A stretch of 64,000 bases of DNA, taken from Oscarella lobularis. Lineage: Eukaryota > Porifera > Homoscleromorpha > Homosclerophorida > Oscarellidae. The first letter of the stretch is position 1; each line of letters begins with the position of its first letter. Both the position numbers and the translations under genes were made by a program. Under the pieces are notes generated by a model. The model worked only from the letters and a program-made list of their open reading frames with translations. It ran no database searches and was not told the origin of the DNA. Of this stretch, positions 1-12,200 are shown in pieces. The stretch is taken from positions 558,001 to 622,000 of the forward strand of contig NC_089194.1 in the NCBI RefSeq assembly GCF_947507565.1. The letters are read 5' to 3'.

Positions 1-3000
1 ACATCTACCTCTTTGATGCCCGACGTTGCGTCACTAAGAAAAGAATAAATAAATAAATGAAAGACGTATAAAATAACAAGGCTACCTGGCATTGTAAGTA
101 ATTGTGAATCGGTCTAAAACGGGATGAAGTTCAAACTGAATGTCGTAGATAACAGGTGGATTAGTATCCACTGCGTACGGTGTCGTGTGAACGACACTTG
201 TCACCAACGAACCACCGAATTTAATCGTGTTTAAAGCTTGAACGGTGATGAAGTAGAAGCCGTCAGAGAGAAGAGGCGACACAAAATCAAACGCAGAGTT
301 CGTCCAACTCTGCTGGCTGAAATGGTGGCGATGCGGGTCACGAAACGAAATGACGTCATCGTTTCTCATTTTGCGTCCAACCGCCCAAGTGTAGTTGCCG
401 ATGCCAGTTTCATTGTCATGAAAACCGTGAAAATTACCTAAAAAGGAATAATAATGGACAAAGCACCGTCGATTTATGAAATCACGTACAAGCTATGTAG
501 TTGTTGTGAGTAGTATAGAGCATATCAACGAAAGGAAAAAATCCATTGAAAATAGTCTTAGAACCAGGTCCATCATGAATAATTCTAAAACAGAAATCAT
601 ATACTAGTCGGACACTCGATTCGACTTTACCGGTGATTAGGTCTCGGCGTAGTCTCCTCGCATACTTGTGCAACCGAAGCATTGCATCCGTCAGCTAAAA
701 TCATATCAATCGATGCATTGAGTATAAGACCAGGTTCGGGAGGCGTAAAATCGACGAGAATTCCTTTCGCCGTGAACAGAGCCGTGTAGCCAAGAACGTT
801 CTCCGATATGACATTGACGTAGTAGACGTGATTGTGTCGCAACTCTACGTCGCGCGTTTGAAAGAAACTGTCGTAGCCGACACCAACCCGTTCAAAATTA
901 TGAAAATAATCAGACGAAAGAAGATGAACGCCGTGACCCACGATAGCCGCATAGACGATACATTCATAAGTGCGATAGTGATAATCGAACGACAGACAGC
1001 GAACGGTAAAGCCAAGACAAAACTTGGCGCAATCTGAAACAGCGTAGAAGTTCTTAACGCCAACCGGAGAGGCGTCGAGACGGCCAGGCTGCGGCGAACC
1101 GAAATGATTGAGAGCGTCGTCTATGGGCGACGAAACGGCGTCTGCCGCGTCGAAAAGGAGACTTTCCCACGGTTGGGCTTCCGAATGACCGGCTGTAAGT
1201 CCGATCGAAGCGACGCTGTGGACGACGAGCGCCGAGTCGTCGCGAACGGACACGTCGGCAAGAATAGTCGACGGATTGCTCGAGATTTGAAAACGAGGCG
1301 TGATGCGACCGTTAGGAAGCGTTACGTCGTACGTCGGAAGCGTGCAATGAGCAAAACTCGACTGCCGATCTCTGTCCGTTGCGTTGACGCTGAAATAGAG
1401 AGGGATACCTGATGGCAGACGGGTGGTGAACGCCTCGACGTGGCCGCCCATTGCCGCTTCTTTTATAACGTCGTTGCCGCCCTTATACGTTCCGACGCTG
1501 AAGGAGAGTTTGGTGTCACTTGAGTCGTCGTCGACGGCCACTTCGACTTCGACTGCGGGATCTGTCGGCGAGCGAGAGGCCAATTGATCGACTCGACACT
1601 GGCGATTGCAGTTGGGGTCGGGCGGGTGAAAAAGAGGCGGTGAGGAGCCCGACTGTTTCTTATTGATGGCGAAAATGTTTGATTTAATTGGACGAGCACT
1701 GTAGCTCCATAGGCGGCTTTCGAAGACGACGGCGAAGAATGGTCCAATTCCGATTGACACTTCAACCCAGATTGACACAGCAAACGGTACCATTTCGACA
1801 TCGAGACTCGTTCTAAAGAAAATCAATTTTAGAAATTACTGTTACAAAGCAAATCGAATAATTTACAAACAAAGTAGAGAACACTAAAAGTTACGCGTAA
1901 GCACTCACCCAACAGAAAGAGGAACTTTAGAAAAACTGCAACTGAGACTCAAGGGAAAAAAGGTATTCAGTATCTCTCCTCGGACTGTTAATCCAATGTG
2001 AAATACTAGCAATCCGATGCTGACTCCGCCGTAGGCTTCAACAACAACTGTAGGCCCAATCGAAAGCTAATTAAAACTAAACTTAAAAAAGAATAAATCT
2101 ACGGCAAAAATAAAGGCAGTACCGTATTTTTCATGGAAAGGAAGCAGGATCTAAGACGCAGGCCTATACCGAACGTGAGCCTCACTCCAAAAGCTGAAAA
2201 AAGTTTTACATTCGCATAGCAGGATAGGCGCATGCATTCCGAGCTCTTACTAAAAGTGACTACAACAGGTCCGAAACGCCTTTCAATTCTTAAAACAAAT
2301 GCCGATCTCAGAGGAAACGCCAGTCTCGTCTCAAACGATTTACAAAAATCGACCTGACTGGGAAACTCCGTTTTGACCGATGGCATACGAAAGTTTTCCA
2401 TTTCAACAAGCTACACGTAAAATTAAACCAATAGGAGCGAAAAGAGCGTTCTTTTACACACCTGAAACAATAAAGCGTTCGAAATGTAGCTTTGCAAATG
2501 CAAAACAAAATCTGAAACCGAATATTGTACTAGCTTTTGTTGGAACTCAGCCAACGTTAGATCGAGTACGATATCGCGAGATAAGATATCGCTTTGACTG
2601 CCTATAATAGATACGCAATTAAAGCCATGTTGACATATTACTAAAGAAAGATACTTTGTTTTGCTAATAACTAACCTGATCTACATTGAATGAACGTCGA
2701 GTTGAAAAAAGCTCGCCTAAAAAACTGAAGTGACGAACAAGCTAGGAGCTTGGAAGAACACGCTGATCCGTTGAGAGTAACAGAAAAACTGAATTGATCA
2801 ACTTGAGCGACTTTTATTGAAAGAGTAACTTTGAAGTCGTCGTTAAACAGATTCGAAACTGTAGCAGCATAAAGCGCACCTACATATAAATTTACAAAAA
2901 AGTCCCAATATCTCAGAGTGATTAAACTATATCTTACCAACAGTATCATACTGTCCTGTCCAAGAACCAAACGTAACAACAATTTTATTCGTGCATTTGC

Positions 3001-6000
3001 TGTAAGCGATTCCAGCACTGACGTACTTTACCCATACCAGGTTAGTGAGAGGAAAACAGCACCAAACGCTTGAGCAGTCGTCGGCGTAAAAGCAGTACTG
3101 TTTACCGCCATAGGCAATAGCTTGATTAAACAAACACACTAAAGAAAAAACATACCGTACAAGAAATACCTAAATTATTTAGTTACTTTTCGATGGAGGA
3201 TCAAAAAGACGTCCGAGTGCATCTTCGTAAGTCTCATTGCTACCGGTGTATCCTTGTCTCATGCGAAGCGCTTTCAATGTGACATCCGTGAGCAACGATG
3301 GACTCTGGCACAGTGAAGTCAGTCCGTTTGCAGCGCTTAGCAGTCTGCTGACGACGTCGTCAAGCAAGCGTGCTTCCGACATCAAATTTGCAGCTCTTAG
3401 CGTTTGAATAAAAAATCGAACCGAAGAGAGGTTTTTTGAAATCAACGGTGAAAATTGGAAGCCGAGTTGATAATTGGGTATCGACGACAACGACGACCTG
3501 CAAAGGACAGTGAAATTTTGAAAATTTCGAAACGTATCTACTCACGTGCTTAGTGCGTCTCTGGCAGAGTCGAGAGCGTTTCTCACGCGTCTTTCTTCCC
3601 TCGACGCTTCGTCTTTACCAAACCCAGAAAAATCGATAGAATCCCAGTCAATGACGACTTCTGTTTCAATGACGGGCTTTGATTTGAAACTCATTTTCCA
3701 ACTTTCCAACGAAGATCCAATGGAAGACTTTACGTTTGCAAGCCCATTCTTGAGCGATTCTTTAGGACTTTTGAAGAAACGTTTCAAGGTCCTTGCACCC
3801 TTTCTCGCCGCCGATTTAACTTTTTGTTTGTATAACTGTAACGTCTCGGAAACGCTACGCTTTCTCCCATCATCATTATCATCATCATCATCATCATAGT
3901 TGCTTTTCGTACGAGACGAGTATTTCCTTAAACGCTTCACCAATTTTAGAGCCCCTTTTCCTAATTGTCCAGCGTCGAACGTCTTGCCTAGTAGAACTAG
4001 TTTAAACTCGCTGCAATCTTGAACCCATTTCAGGGGTGGCGTTAACGGAAAATTAAGATAGGGGCTCGGATCAACGACGTGCATTACGCCGTCACAGCTT
4101 TCGCGCTTAATGGCGACATGAATGGTCTTTAACTGACAAGGGCTATCGGACACGTGGCCAAGAACTTGACCTGATGATACAGATCGTTCCTTTGTAAAGT
4201 ACCGATCGCAAACTAGACCGGTGATGACAGCCGTTTTGCCTCGAAATAGCCCTGTTGTTCCGGTTACAGATATCTGATTAGGACCGGAAATAATGGCAGT
4301 ACCCTCAAACGGCGACACCACCTAGACAAAAAGACTTTTGCCTGCAACGCCTCAAGCCAAATTATAATCTATACCTACCGAATCGTTGAATTTGGTGAGA
4401 AGATCGATTCCGTCTTCTTGCCCATTCCGACCCTTCGTCGGAAAACTTCCACACCACTTGCAGACGCTATCCGAGTCGCACTTTCGCATGAGTCGCGGAA
4501 AGTCCACGTGAAACATGGGACCAAAAATATTCCAAACGACATTTCTTAACTTTTCGAAACTATTATACAATAAGGAGGTAAGCGAATAGTCTCGAAAAAA
4601 AGAAAGCTCACTCTTTTCTTAACATCCCGTAGGCCGTCTCGACACCTGAAATTTTTCCGGAAGTAGTGTCAAATGCGCTCATAAGAAGCACTGACAGATC
4701 GCGAAGAGATTCCAAAGAGTCAACGGCTCGAATTAGGGAATGAATCGTTTCATTGACGATAAAACGTTCACGACCGTCCTTAATTAAATTAAACAAGCTA
4801 AATAGAAAAATCTGAAAATTCTATTTCACTTTCTCACCGGAGTGGCAACGTCTGGAGGAGACACACCTAACTGAAGTTGATGCGCTTTCAGCACTCTGAT
4901 GTATGAATGAGCAGACTGCAAATAATCAACCGACGTATCATGAGCAATAGACCAGTTGGAACTGCTTCCTAAATACAGAACGGGAGCTGATCAGCTAATA
5001 CTCAATCAATAGAGCTTTTACCTATGGCAAAAAACAAAGTTTCTTTAGCCGAATGCATAATTGCCAAAGAACTAGAAATTCTATAGGATGGAATTATTGA
5101 AACGTTGCACAATTCAAGAAAAATAGGCTGCTCTTACTTTTTCACCACTTGTTCGCCTGCAGATATCGACTGAAGCGGTGCGTCGTACATCGTGCCTAAC
5201 GCATCAGCAAAGACTTCGAGCGAGTTGCGTATTGACGAGGCAGAATACGGCATTTTCACCATGACAAGTTCGCTAAGCACCTAAACAAACTCGCATAATT
5301 ATAAATTATAGTTTCCAGCTAACAAAATAGCAAATCAAAGTGCAGAAAAAAAATGGTTGGGCCATTGAAACACTTGACGATTTTTTATCAAAAAAGCTTA
5401 AATGCGTATGCGAGATAAGTCTCTGATTGCCCAGAGAGCAAAAGTTCAAAACAATCAAAAAGGACAAAGTTTACCTTCTCGCAAGAAAATTGGATTAATG
5501 GCTAGTGAAACCAAAGGACAGGACTTCACTCATTAAACGTATAATTTGGGTTTGGATGAGGGCCAACTGCATAGATTTACCAATTTATACTTTGCCTTCA
5601 ACTTATCGAAAAATCTATCAACAGACAGACGTCAAGTACTCACCCCATACTGCGATGAAAATTCACTCGTAATATTATACAAAAGTCGATCAACATTTTG
5701 CACCAATGACGCCGCTTGCTGTGTCGACGGCAAGGTAGAAAACTGGAACAACCGCTTACCGGCGTCATCTGCCGAGTGCCATATATCAATCAAAGTATCT
5801 GGGACGCCTTCAAAGAATTTAGAGAAGTCAGTGAAAACGTTCTCCAAGCAGTCTTCGCAGACGAAATCTTGAAGGGAAAGAGTAATACCATCTAGTAGAA
5901 TAGGCAATTCCGAAGCAAGTTCTTCGAAATCCTCTAGCAGTGCCTCGTATTTTTCAAAATCAAAATCCTACAAAAAAGGTAAAATTACAAATAAACTTCG

Positions 6001-9000
6001 ATAAAAATGTAACCTTTAAAGCATTGATGTCGAGAGACAGATGACCCCGAAAACACGCTCTCAAACGAAAAATGTCAAAGTGCTTGCCAATGATTCCGAG
6101 ATGAACCTTCACTCCTATCTCGTCATGGAAAATTCCGTTAAAATCCGTTGTTAGTAAACCTTTAGATATAAGCCAAAACAAACGCTACAACAAAGAACAA
6201 AAGACATCATGTCTTACCAAGATCCAAGGCTAACTTATTCTCAAAATGGAGTCCAAAAGACGCACCTAGCTTCGACGAGCCAACTGACCTCTTCCAAGAC
6301 AAAGTAGGAATTTCAAGAGAAAACGAAAGAAGTGAATCGGATCGACGCGATCGTTTCGAAGACTCGCTTTTCCTATTTAAAAATCATAAACACTTACTTC
6401 CGATAAATAATAGGCTCTAACCTGCGAGCCAAAGATTTGCTAAGCGACACATTATTTCTCTTTTCGTGTCCAAAATATGAACGAAGAGCTTCCAAGTGCA
6501 CCGAGTAGTTGTCCTCTAATTCAATAGCAGCCAACAACGCATTAGCAGACTTAATAATAATAATTAATTTATCAATTATGATGGAAGCTGCGTCAACTAT
6601 GATATTCATACCTCTGAGCACCTGAATTGGCCCAAGGCATGAGCTGCGGCCCGCTTTAGTATTGACAACGAGCTCGATTTGTTGAGGTAGGAAATGAGAA
6701 CGTTCCGGGATCGAGGAGCAGCTGCGTTGCCGAGGCTGTGAATTAGGCGCATTTTACCGTATTGATGCTCGTGCCAATCCTGATGATACAGCGTCTCGTC
6801 TGCAGAGCGCTCGATTCGGTGCACCTCTTCATGTCCACCTACAAAGTAAACAAACTTTAAGGAATACAATTTATTTTAGTTTAGTTTTAACAATTAGGAT
6901 CAGTCTAAGCCTGTCAACATGCTTGGTCATCGGAGTTTACCTTCATCGAGCGAGTTTTCTAGCTGCTCCACCACGCCATCGGCCAAAGAAGGATGAAACT
7001 TTCTTATACTATTAGCTAGCGAACCGAGAAGAAGTTGAGCAGTGTCAGATGCATTACATGTTCCGATTCCGTCTAAAGAACGAGTTATCTCGTTTCTCAG
7101 GATTTCTTCAATGAATGCAAACCTGGTGAAGAACTTTTATCGAAGGCCAGTCGTCTTACGTACTCGAGAAGATCCTATGCCCAAAGAGAAACGTCATAAA
7201 AACTACGTTACAAAAAAATTTGCAGCTTACGGGAGAAGGGCGCTGAATGAGAAAGAGCGACTGCAGTGCTCGGCGTAACAAGTCGCAGTTCAATCTCTCA
7301 AAAGAGAGAATTTGACGAAGTAGCAGATCAAGAAACCGGCCACCTTCGATGATGACGATTCCCATGAAACTTTCAAAGAAGGCCACGGTCGACGAATTCG
7401 GCTGAAACAGATGACGAGAGTCAAAAAACCGTCGAGACACCTCTTCTAAATTTCTGAGCGGAAGTTCGTGCAACACATCATAGAGTTGGCCATAGCATTG
7501 CCGATAGGTTCGAGACTCTACAGAGTAAATATGACATTGACATTAAACTTGTAGATAAGGTTTCCGCGTACCAGACGATTGATTAGCCATGCAAGACACC
7601 GCTTCTTTTATCTTGCTTTTGTAATCAGCAGAGTGGACGTAATCGCGCTTAGTCTGCCAATAGAAGTACATACATACTTAAAAAAAGAGTGAGCTTTGGA
7701 GATTTACGTTCGTAGCAAGGGTGCTTCTGACGAGACTGGCCATTGAAAACTCTGTTTCTTTAACAACGACGTTCTTTGCGTGAAGCAAGCGAACTACAGA
7801 CTGAGACGAGGCGAAAAAAGAGGGTAAATCTAAAAAAGTACGAATAGCTAAAACGCAGCAGAAAAGCTGAATTATTCGTTACCTCCTTCTTCGTCCCCTT
7901 CAAACGTATCTTCAGGAAAATCAGCGGACATTGAAGTTTTGTCCGGAACGTAAATTTTCTCCTTAACATCAGAATAAATTATTGCCTTTTTGCCAGAATC
8001 GTAATGAATTTTCTAGAGAGACGAGAAGAATTGATGACTGCACTTTTCAAAAGAAACTCCTACTCTTTGGTGCCATTGCGACGTTGTGTCGGTGTCTCGG
8101 TCGAAGTGCTTCACTCTGTCATACTTAAAAACCCCGTCTTTTTCACCAAGAACGCGATACAATGTCAGGTGACGCCCTAAAAAATCCAAAGACTTCATAG
8201 AACTAATAAATAAATAGTTGAGGTAAAACTCACCAATGTTATCTGTTTCAATGACGCGATAGGCGGAAAGAGGCTTTCAATTAAGAATGAAAATTAGAAA
8301 ATGAAACTCGAAAGAAAGATACCCCAAACCTCAAGTCTAGCGGTGATTAGGCTTAGAAAAGCTTTCTTCATGGCAAGAATATCCGTCTTTTCCTGCTCAG
8401 GATAGAAGACGGCAAGAACGTGTCCCAACGAAGATAAACGGTAAAGAAATCTTAATTATAAAACGGATTAATTAAGTATATATGAAGTTGACAGAACATT
8501 TGAACTAAAGTAAGTACCGTTTTGACATGTCAATTACGCGCTCTGATTGCAACGGCAGGCCATAGGTCAGAGTAACTGGGCGAACAAACACGGGAATGCA
8601 TGACGCCCCTTCCGCCAACTCCTACGCATACTCAATACCTGAAGCTTTAGGCGAGAACAGGACAACTTCATCGACGGTGAGCGAGCAAACTTTCTCTATC
8701 GATTCGTCGCTTTCACACACGACGTGAAACTGAAAACGAAAAGCAAATACGTACATTCTGCAATAATTAAGATTTCAAATGCTTCTCGTGTTTTCATTTA
8801 CACTAATGTACAGAACTTGAGAAATGCAAAAATTCGTTTTTGTTTGGGACTGCTGGGAAGAAAAGGTAACGCTCGTGCGACGGCCGGGGGAGGGGCAGGT
8901 GCTCGCGTGCGCCAGCGTCATGTAAACTCGACAAACGAGACTAAAACGCGCCGTGCAGGAGCTGCAACTACAATCTATGCATTACCTTTGCCTTCAAATC

Positions 9001-9147
9001 GAGCTTTTCGCCTCCAGAAACGTCGCTTGCTGAATCGTATTCGAAGGTGAGCTGAACTTTTCCGGCTTGGGTACCCTGATGGGAGTCCCCTGAAGTCGAG
9101 CGAAGTAGAAGAGCAACAAAGACCGCTGTTGCTCTAAGAGAAGACAT
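1..9147 (-). CDS. Large lipid transfer protein (vitellogenin-N type) fused to PAN-like and fibronectin-like tail, 3' end outside window
   Basis: The ATG at 9147 opens a signal peptide (MSSLRATAVFVALLL) and a first exon ending at 8986 with a GT donor. The following short exons read like the vitellogenin/apolipophorin N-terminal lipid-binding module: VLAVFYPEQEKTDILAMKKA near 8.4 kb, a VIETDNIG...LTLYRV strand near 8.2 kb, and the helical-repeat signature LGNAAAPRSRNVLISYL near 6.7 kb. Next come beta-sheet-like exons (6.4-5.2 kb), an exon at 3.54-4.33 kb with a poly-Asp run followed by RKR (a possible furin site), and an exon at 0.63-1.81 kb with a Cys-rich PAN-like stretch and a GILVDFTPPEPG linker. 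The exon at about 82-436 starts a fibronectin-like repeat (FHDNETGIGNYTWAVG) and leaves the window. Members of this family carry lipids in the extracellular fluid or yolk. The extended tail is unusual. The intron-exon joins of the middle part are inferred, so the possibility that two genes are merged remains. Confidence 0.7.
3868..3900 (-). repeat. ATC/GAT trinucleotide microsatellite inside an exon
   Basis: A run of imperfect ATC/ATT triplets on the plus strand encodes an almost pure Asp tract on the minus strand (YDDDDDDNDD), immediately followed by GRKRS. It lies inside the lipid transfer protein reading frame. It probably varies in length between alleles. Confidence 0.85.
8986..9147 (-). 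other. First coding exon of the lipid transfer protein (signal peptide exon)
   Basis: The exon reads MSSLRATAVFVALLL, then a Ser/Gly-rich cleavage region, then GKVQLTFEYDSASDV. It ends in GGCAAAG followed by GTAATG. The start is chosen because it is the first ATG of a classic hydrophobic leader and lies 150 bp from the stop of the upstream gene. Confidence 0.75.
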
Positions 9148-9296
9148 CCAACGATGCAGAATCCACGAGACGGTCGCCGACGATCAGACTTCTAAAAAGC
9201 AAAATCACGTGATAGAAACGTACCAATGAACGAGTCGCTACACCTACGCGTACATGAACTCCCGTCTATACATACACAAACAACACAGAAAGACGT

Positions 9297-12200
9297 CTAC
9301 TGGTATCTTGAAATAACTCCTTTGCTGGTGCTGGACAATCCTGCCGCATTGATTCCAGTAACTGTAACAAACAGCTGCTGCAAACCATTGACGCTACTGA
9401 ATGGAATCCTGTAGCTCGTAGAGTAAAGTTCAATCCACTGAACAATGTTGGCAGTTCCTTCCGCTGATCCGACGGATAGCTCGTATACGAGATCATGTGA
9501 TAAACTGCTTGGCTCCTGCCCAAAACAGCCGCCCCAAAAGATTTCAACGTCTTTTCCATCCACCCATTTGCCCTTCGGTATCCCTTAGTAAAAATCCATG
9601 TAATCAAAATATTCTTACGAAATCTTTCTTACCGGTGACTTTGGGCTTATTCGTCAGAATGGTGATTGACTTCGATAAAATGCTGCTTTTGATATTAGCT
9701 TTGTTCACAGCTCGAACAGACACGTTGTACTCCGTTCCTGAGGTCATATTTAGATCTTTCAAAGCCGTGCTTGTGTGCAAACCAGTTGGAGTCCAGTCGC
9801 TTGACAAATCGCTTCCGTTGACGCTGAACTCGTAATAAGCAATGCCTGAAGAATCGTGAAATCCTCCCCACGAAAAGTGAAGTTGACCTGGGTCGGCTTG
9901 AAAACCATTTAATGTTTTACGATAAGTAGCGTAAAAATTTTCCAGTCGCAAATAGGCTTTCTTGGACGAAGGTGGGTCCTGGACGACAGTGGCAAATGTC
10001 GATAATTCCGACGTCAACCTTGCTAAGTTACTGCAACGAACGAACCCGTAAACGTCATCGCCATCTGTCAGGGACATAACGGTAGCAGAAGCCGAAGTAG
10101 CTCCTATGAGCGCCCTAGTCGATGACACCAAATTGTCAGTTAGCGGCATACTTCCTACAAACACAAACACAAACGTAGATACATTAGTATGTAAAAATTG
10201 TGATGAATATTTACCTATTCCCCATTCGCAAAAATCAATCCCACTTTCATCGTCATGTGTACCAAGCCAATCTAAAGAGACTGTGTTTGTAACGCCGTCA
10301 ATAGAGAGTCGCAGTTCTAGTTTAGGTGCAGTAAAATCGGCAGTAATTTCTGGTGAGTGAATAATAGTTGATAAACCAGCAGAATTAGTTCCGAGAATTG
10401 AAATGTAAAATTTCGTGCCGTGTTGAACTGTAAGGTGATGGTGTCTAACAGCAGAGGCGGTTCCCGTTGACGTAAAAGAAACCAGTTGCTGCCCTCCAAC
10501 GACTGTGCCGGCAGACCACTGATAGTTCCTTAGAAAGCTTTCCAAATCGGTCATTGACCAGTGAAAGTCCAAAGGTGCCGAATTAGAATAATAAAGACTA
10601 CCGTAAAATCCGGAGCTAACGTTAGTAGCATTGAAAGAGCACGCAGCAAGTTCCACTAAGAAAATTTGCAGTAAGTTCGCCGAAGTAGCTTTTGCGCTTA
10701 GAACTAGGTAACCATCTGTTATGCTAGTAGACGTGAAAAAAAACTTGTACCTAAAATTTGATTAATTAATGATGTTCAAACTATAACACCAATCTAAATG
10801 CACTGATCTACCTTCCACTGCCTCCCCGCTTGTCGATCCAAATGCTCTGGCTGATTCCAGGAGCCATTAAGTGAACGTGTTGAGAGTGCCTTGGCCCAAG
10901 TCCTTTAGCTGTGATTAGAAGCTCATAGGTTGTAAACGCTTTCAAAGAGACACTGTGTCTGATTTCTCCAGAAAGAAAGATAGACTCGGAATCTGGTGAT
11001 AGAGTGACCTTGCCATGAACAACAGACCATTTGTTTGCTTCGCTGATTCTTGGTGACATGGCTATTTGAGTAACGTTGCTCAGAATATTGTCGCCAAATT
11101 GCTCGCAGCGGTCAATTCTTGGAGGAGTAACGTCAACTAAAACGCCATTAGAGAAAACAGGATTGGAACTCAATCCTGCTGCATCAACTGCTTTCACTAC
11201 AGCATAATACCTTTGACCGTGAACCAGAGTCATGTTAGTGCTTCTTCTAACGAGGGAAAGACCGGCTCTTTCAAAAGAGACATTGACTTTTGAAGCGGTA
11301 AAACCAACATCGTAATAATCAATAAATGAATGGCGATCAAAGAATCCGTGCCATGTGCAGACAATCTCAGACGTCGAACTTTGAAATTCGATGTCACCTT
11401 TTTGATCACCGTCGTAAACAACGCCACCTAAAGGCTTTTCCACGTCAATCAAAATGCCGTCAGTCGAGCGAGCTGTCGCAAGACCGACCCTATTAACCGC
11501 TTGAACGGTTCCAAAATAACGTAAACCAGCGCGAAGCGTGTCTGGCAAAAAAGACTTCTCAAACTTTTCAACGTCAGGTCGCAGGGTATGAAATGCAAAC
11601 ACATCGTCACCTATATAGATAGAAAATCTATTGGTGCCAGAACCCACTAAATTCACTGATATGCCTACCTTTAGCAACCGAGCCAATTCCGCAACGAAAA
11701 TAATCCATACCGGACTGGAAATCAGAAAAAGATTGCTTCCAGCTTACGGCTAAATGAGTGGCGTTGGTTGTGAAATCCGCATCGCCTTCAACGTTTGGAT
11801 TAACGTCTAGCACTGCACGTGCCGTTGAAGGTGGAGACATATCGACTGTCACGCCGGGCGACTGGAAAATGACGTAATGAGTACTGTTGTACCACGCGCG
11901 AACGAAGAAGAAATAGGCGTATCGATGACCTAACTGCCTAGGTGGCTTTAGAGGGATAATAGCTTTTGTAGAATATCCGGCCTCGTGCCAAATTTCATCA
12001 CGGGAGAAATCGAAGACATGATATCCCGGTCCTTCTTGTGTACCTGCGCTGAATTGGTATCGACGAAAAGAACTTGCATTAGACACCTTCCAAGAGCCGA
12101 ACAAAGCCGAGTTCAAAGCTTGATAATTGCTTGTTTGTTCATAGTCTAGAGAGTCATAAACTTGAACAGTGGCATTTGGTAAATCAGGTATCTTGGAGCA

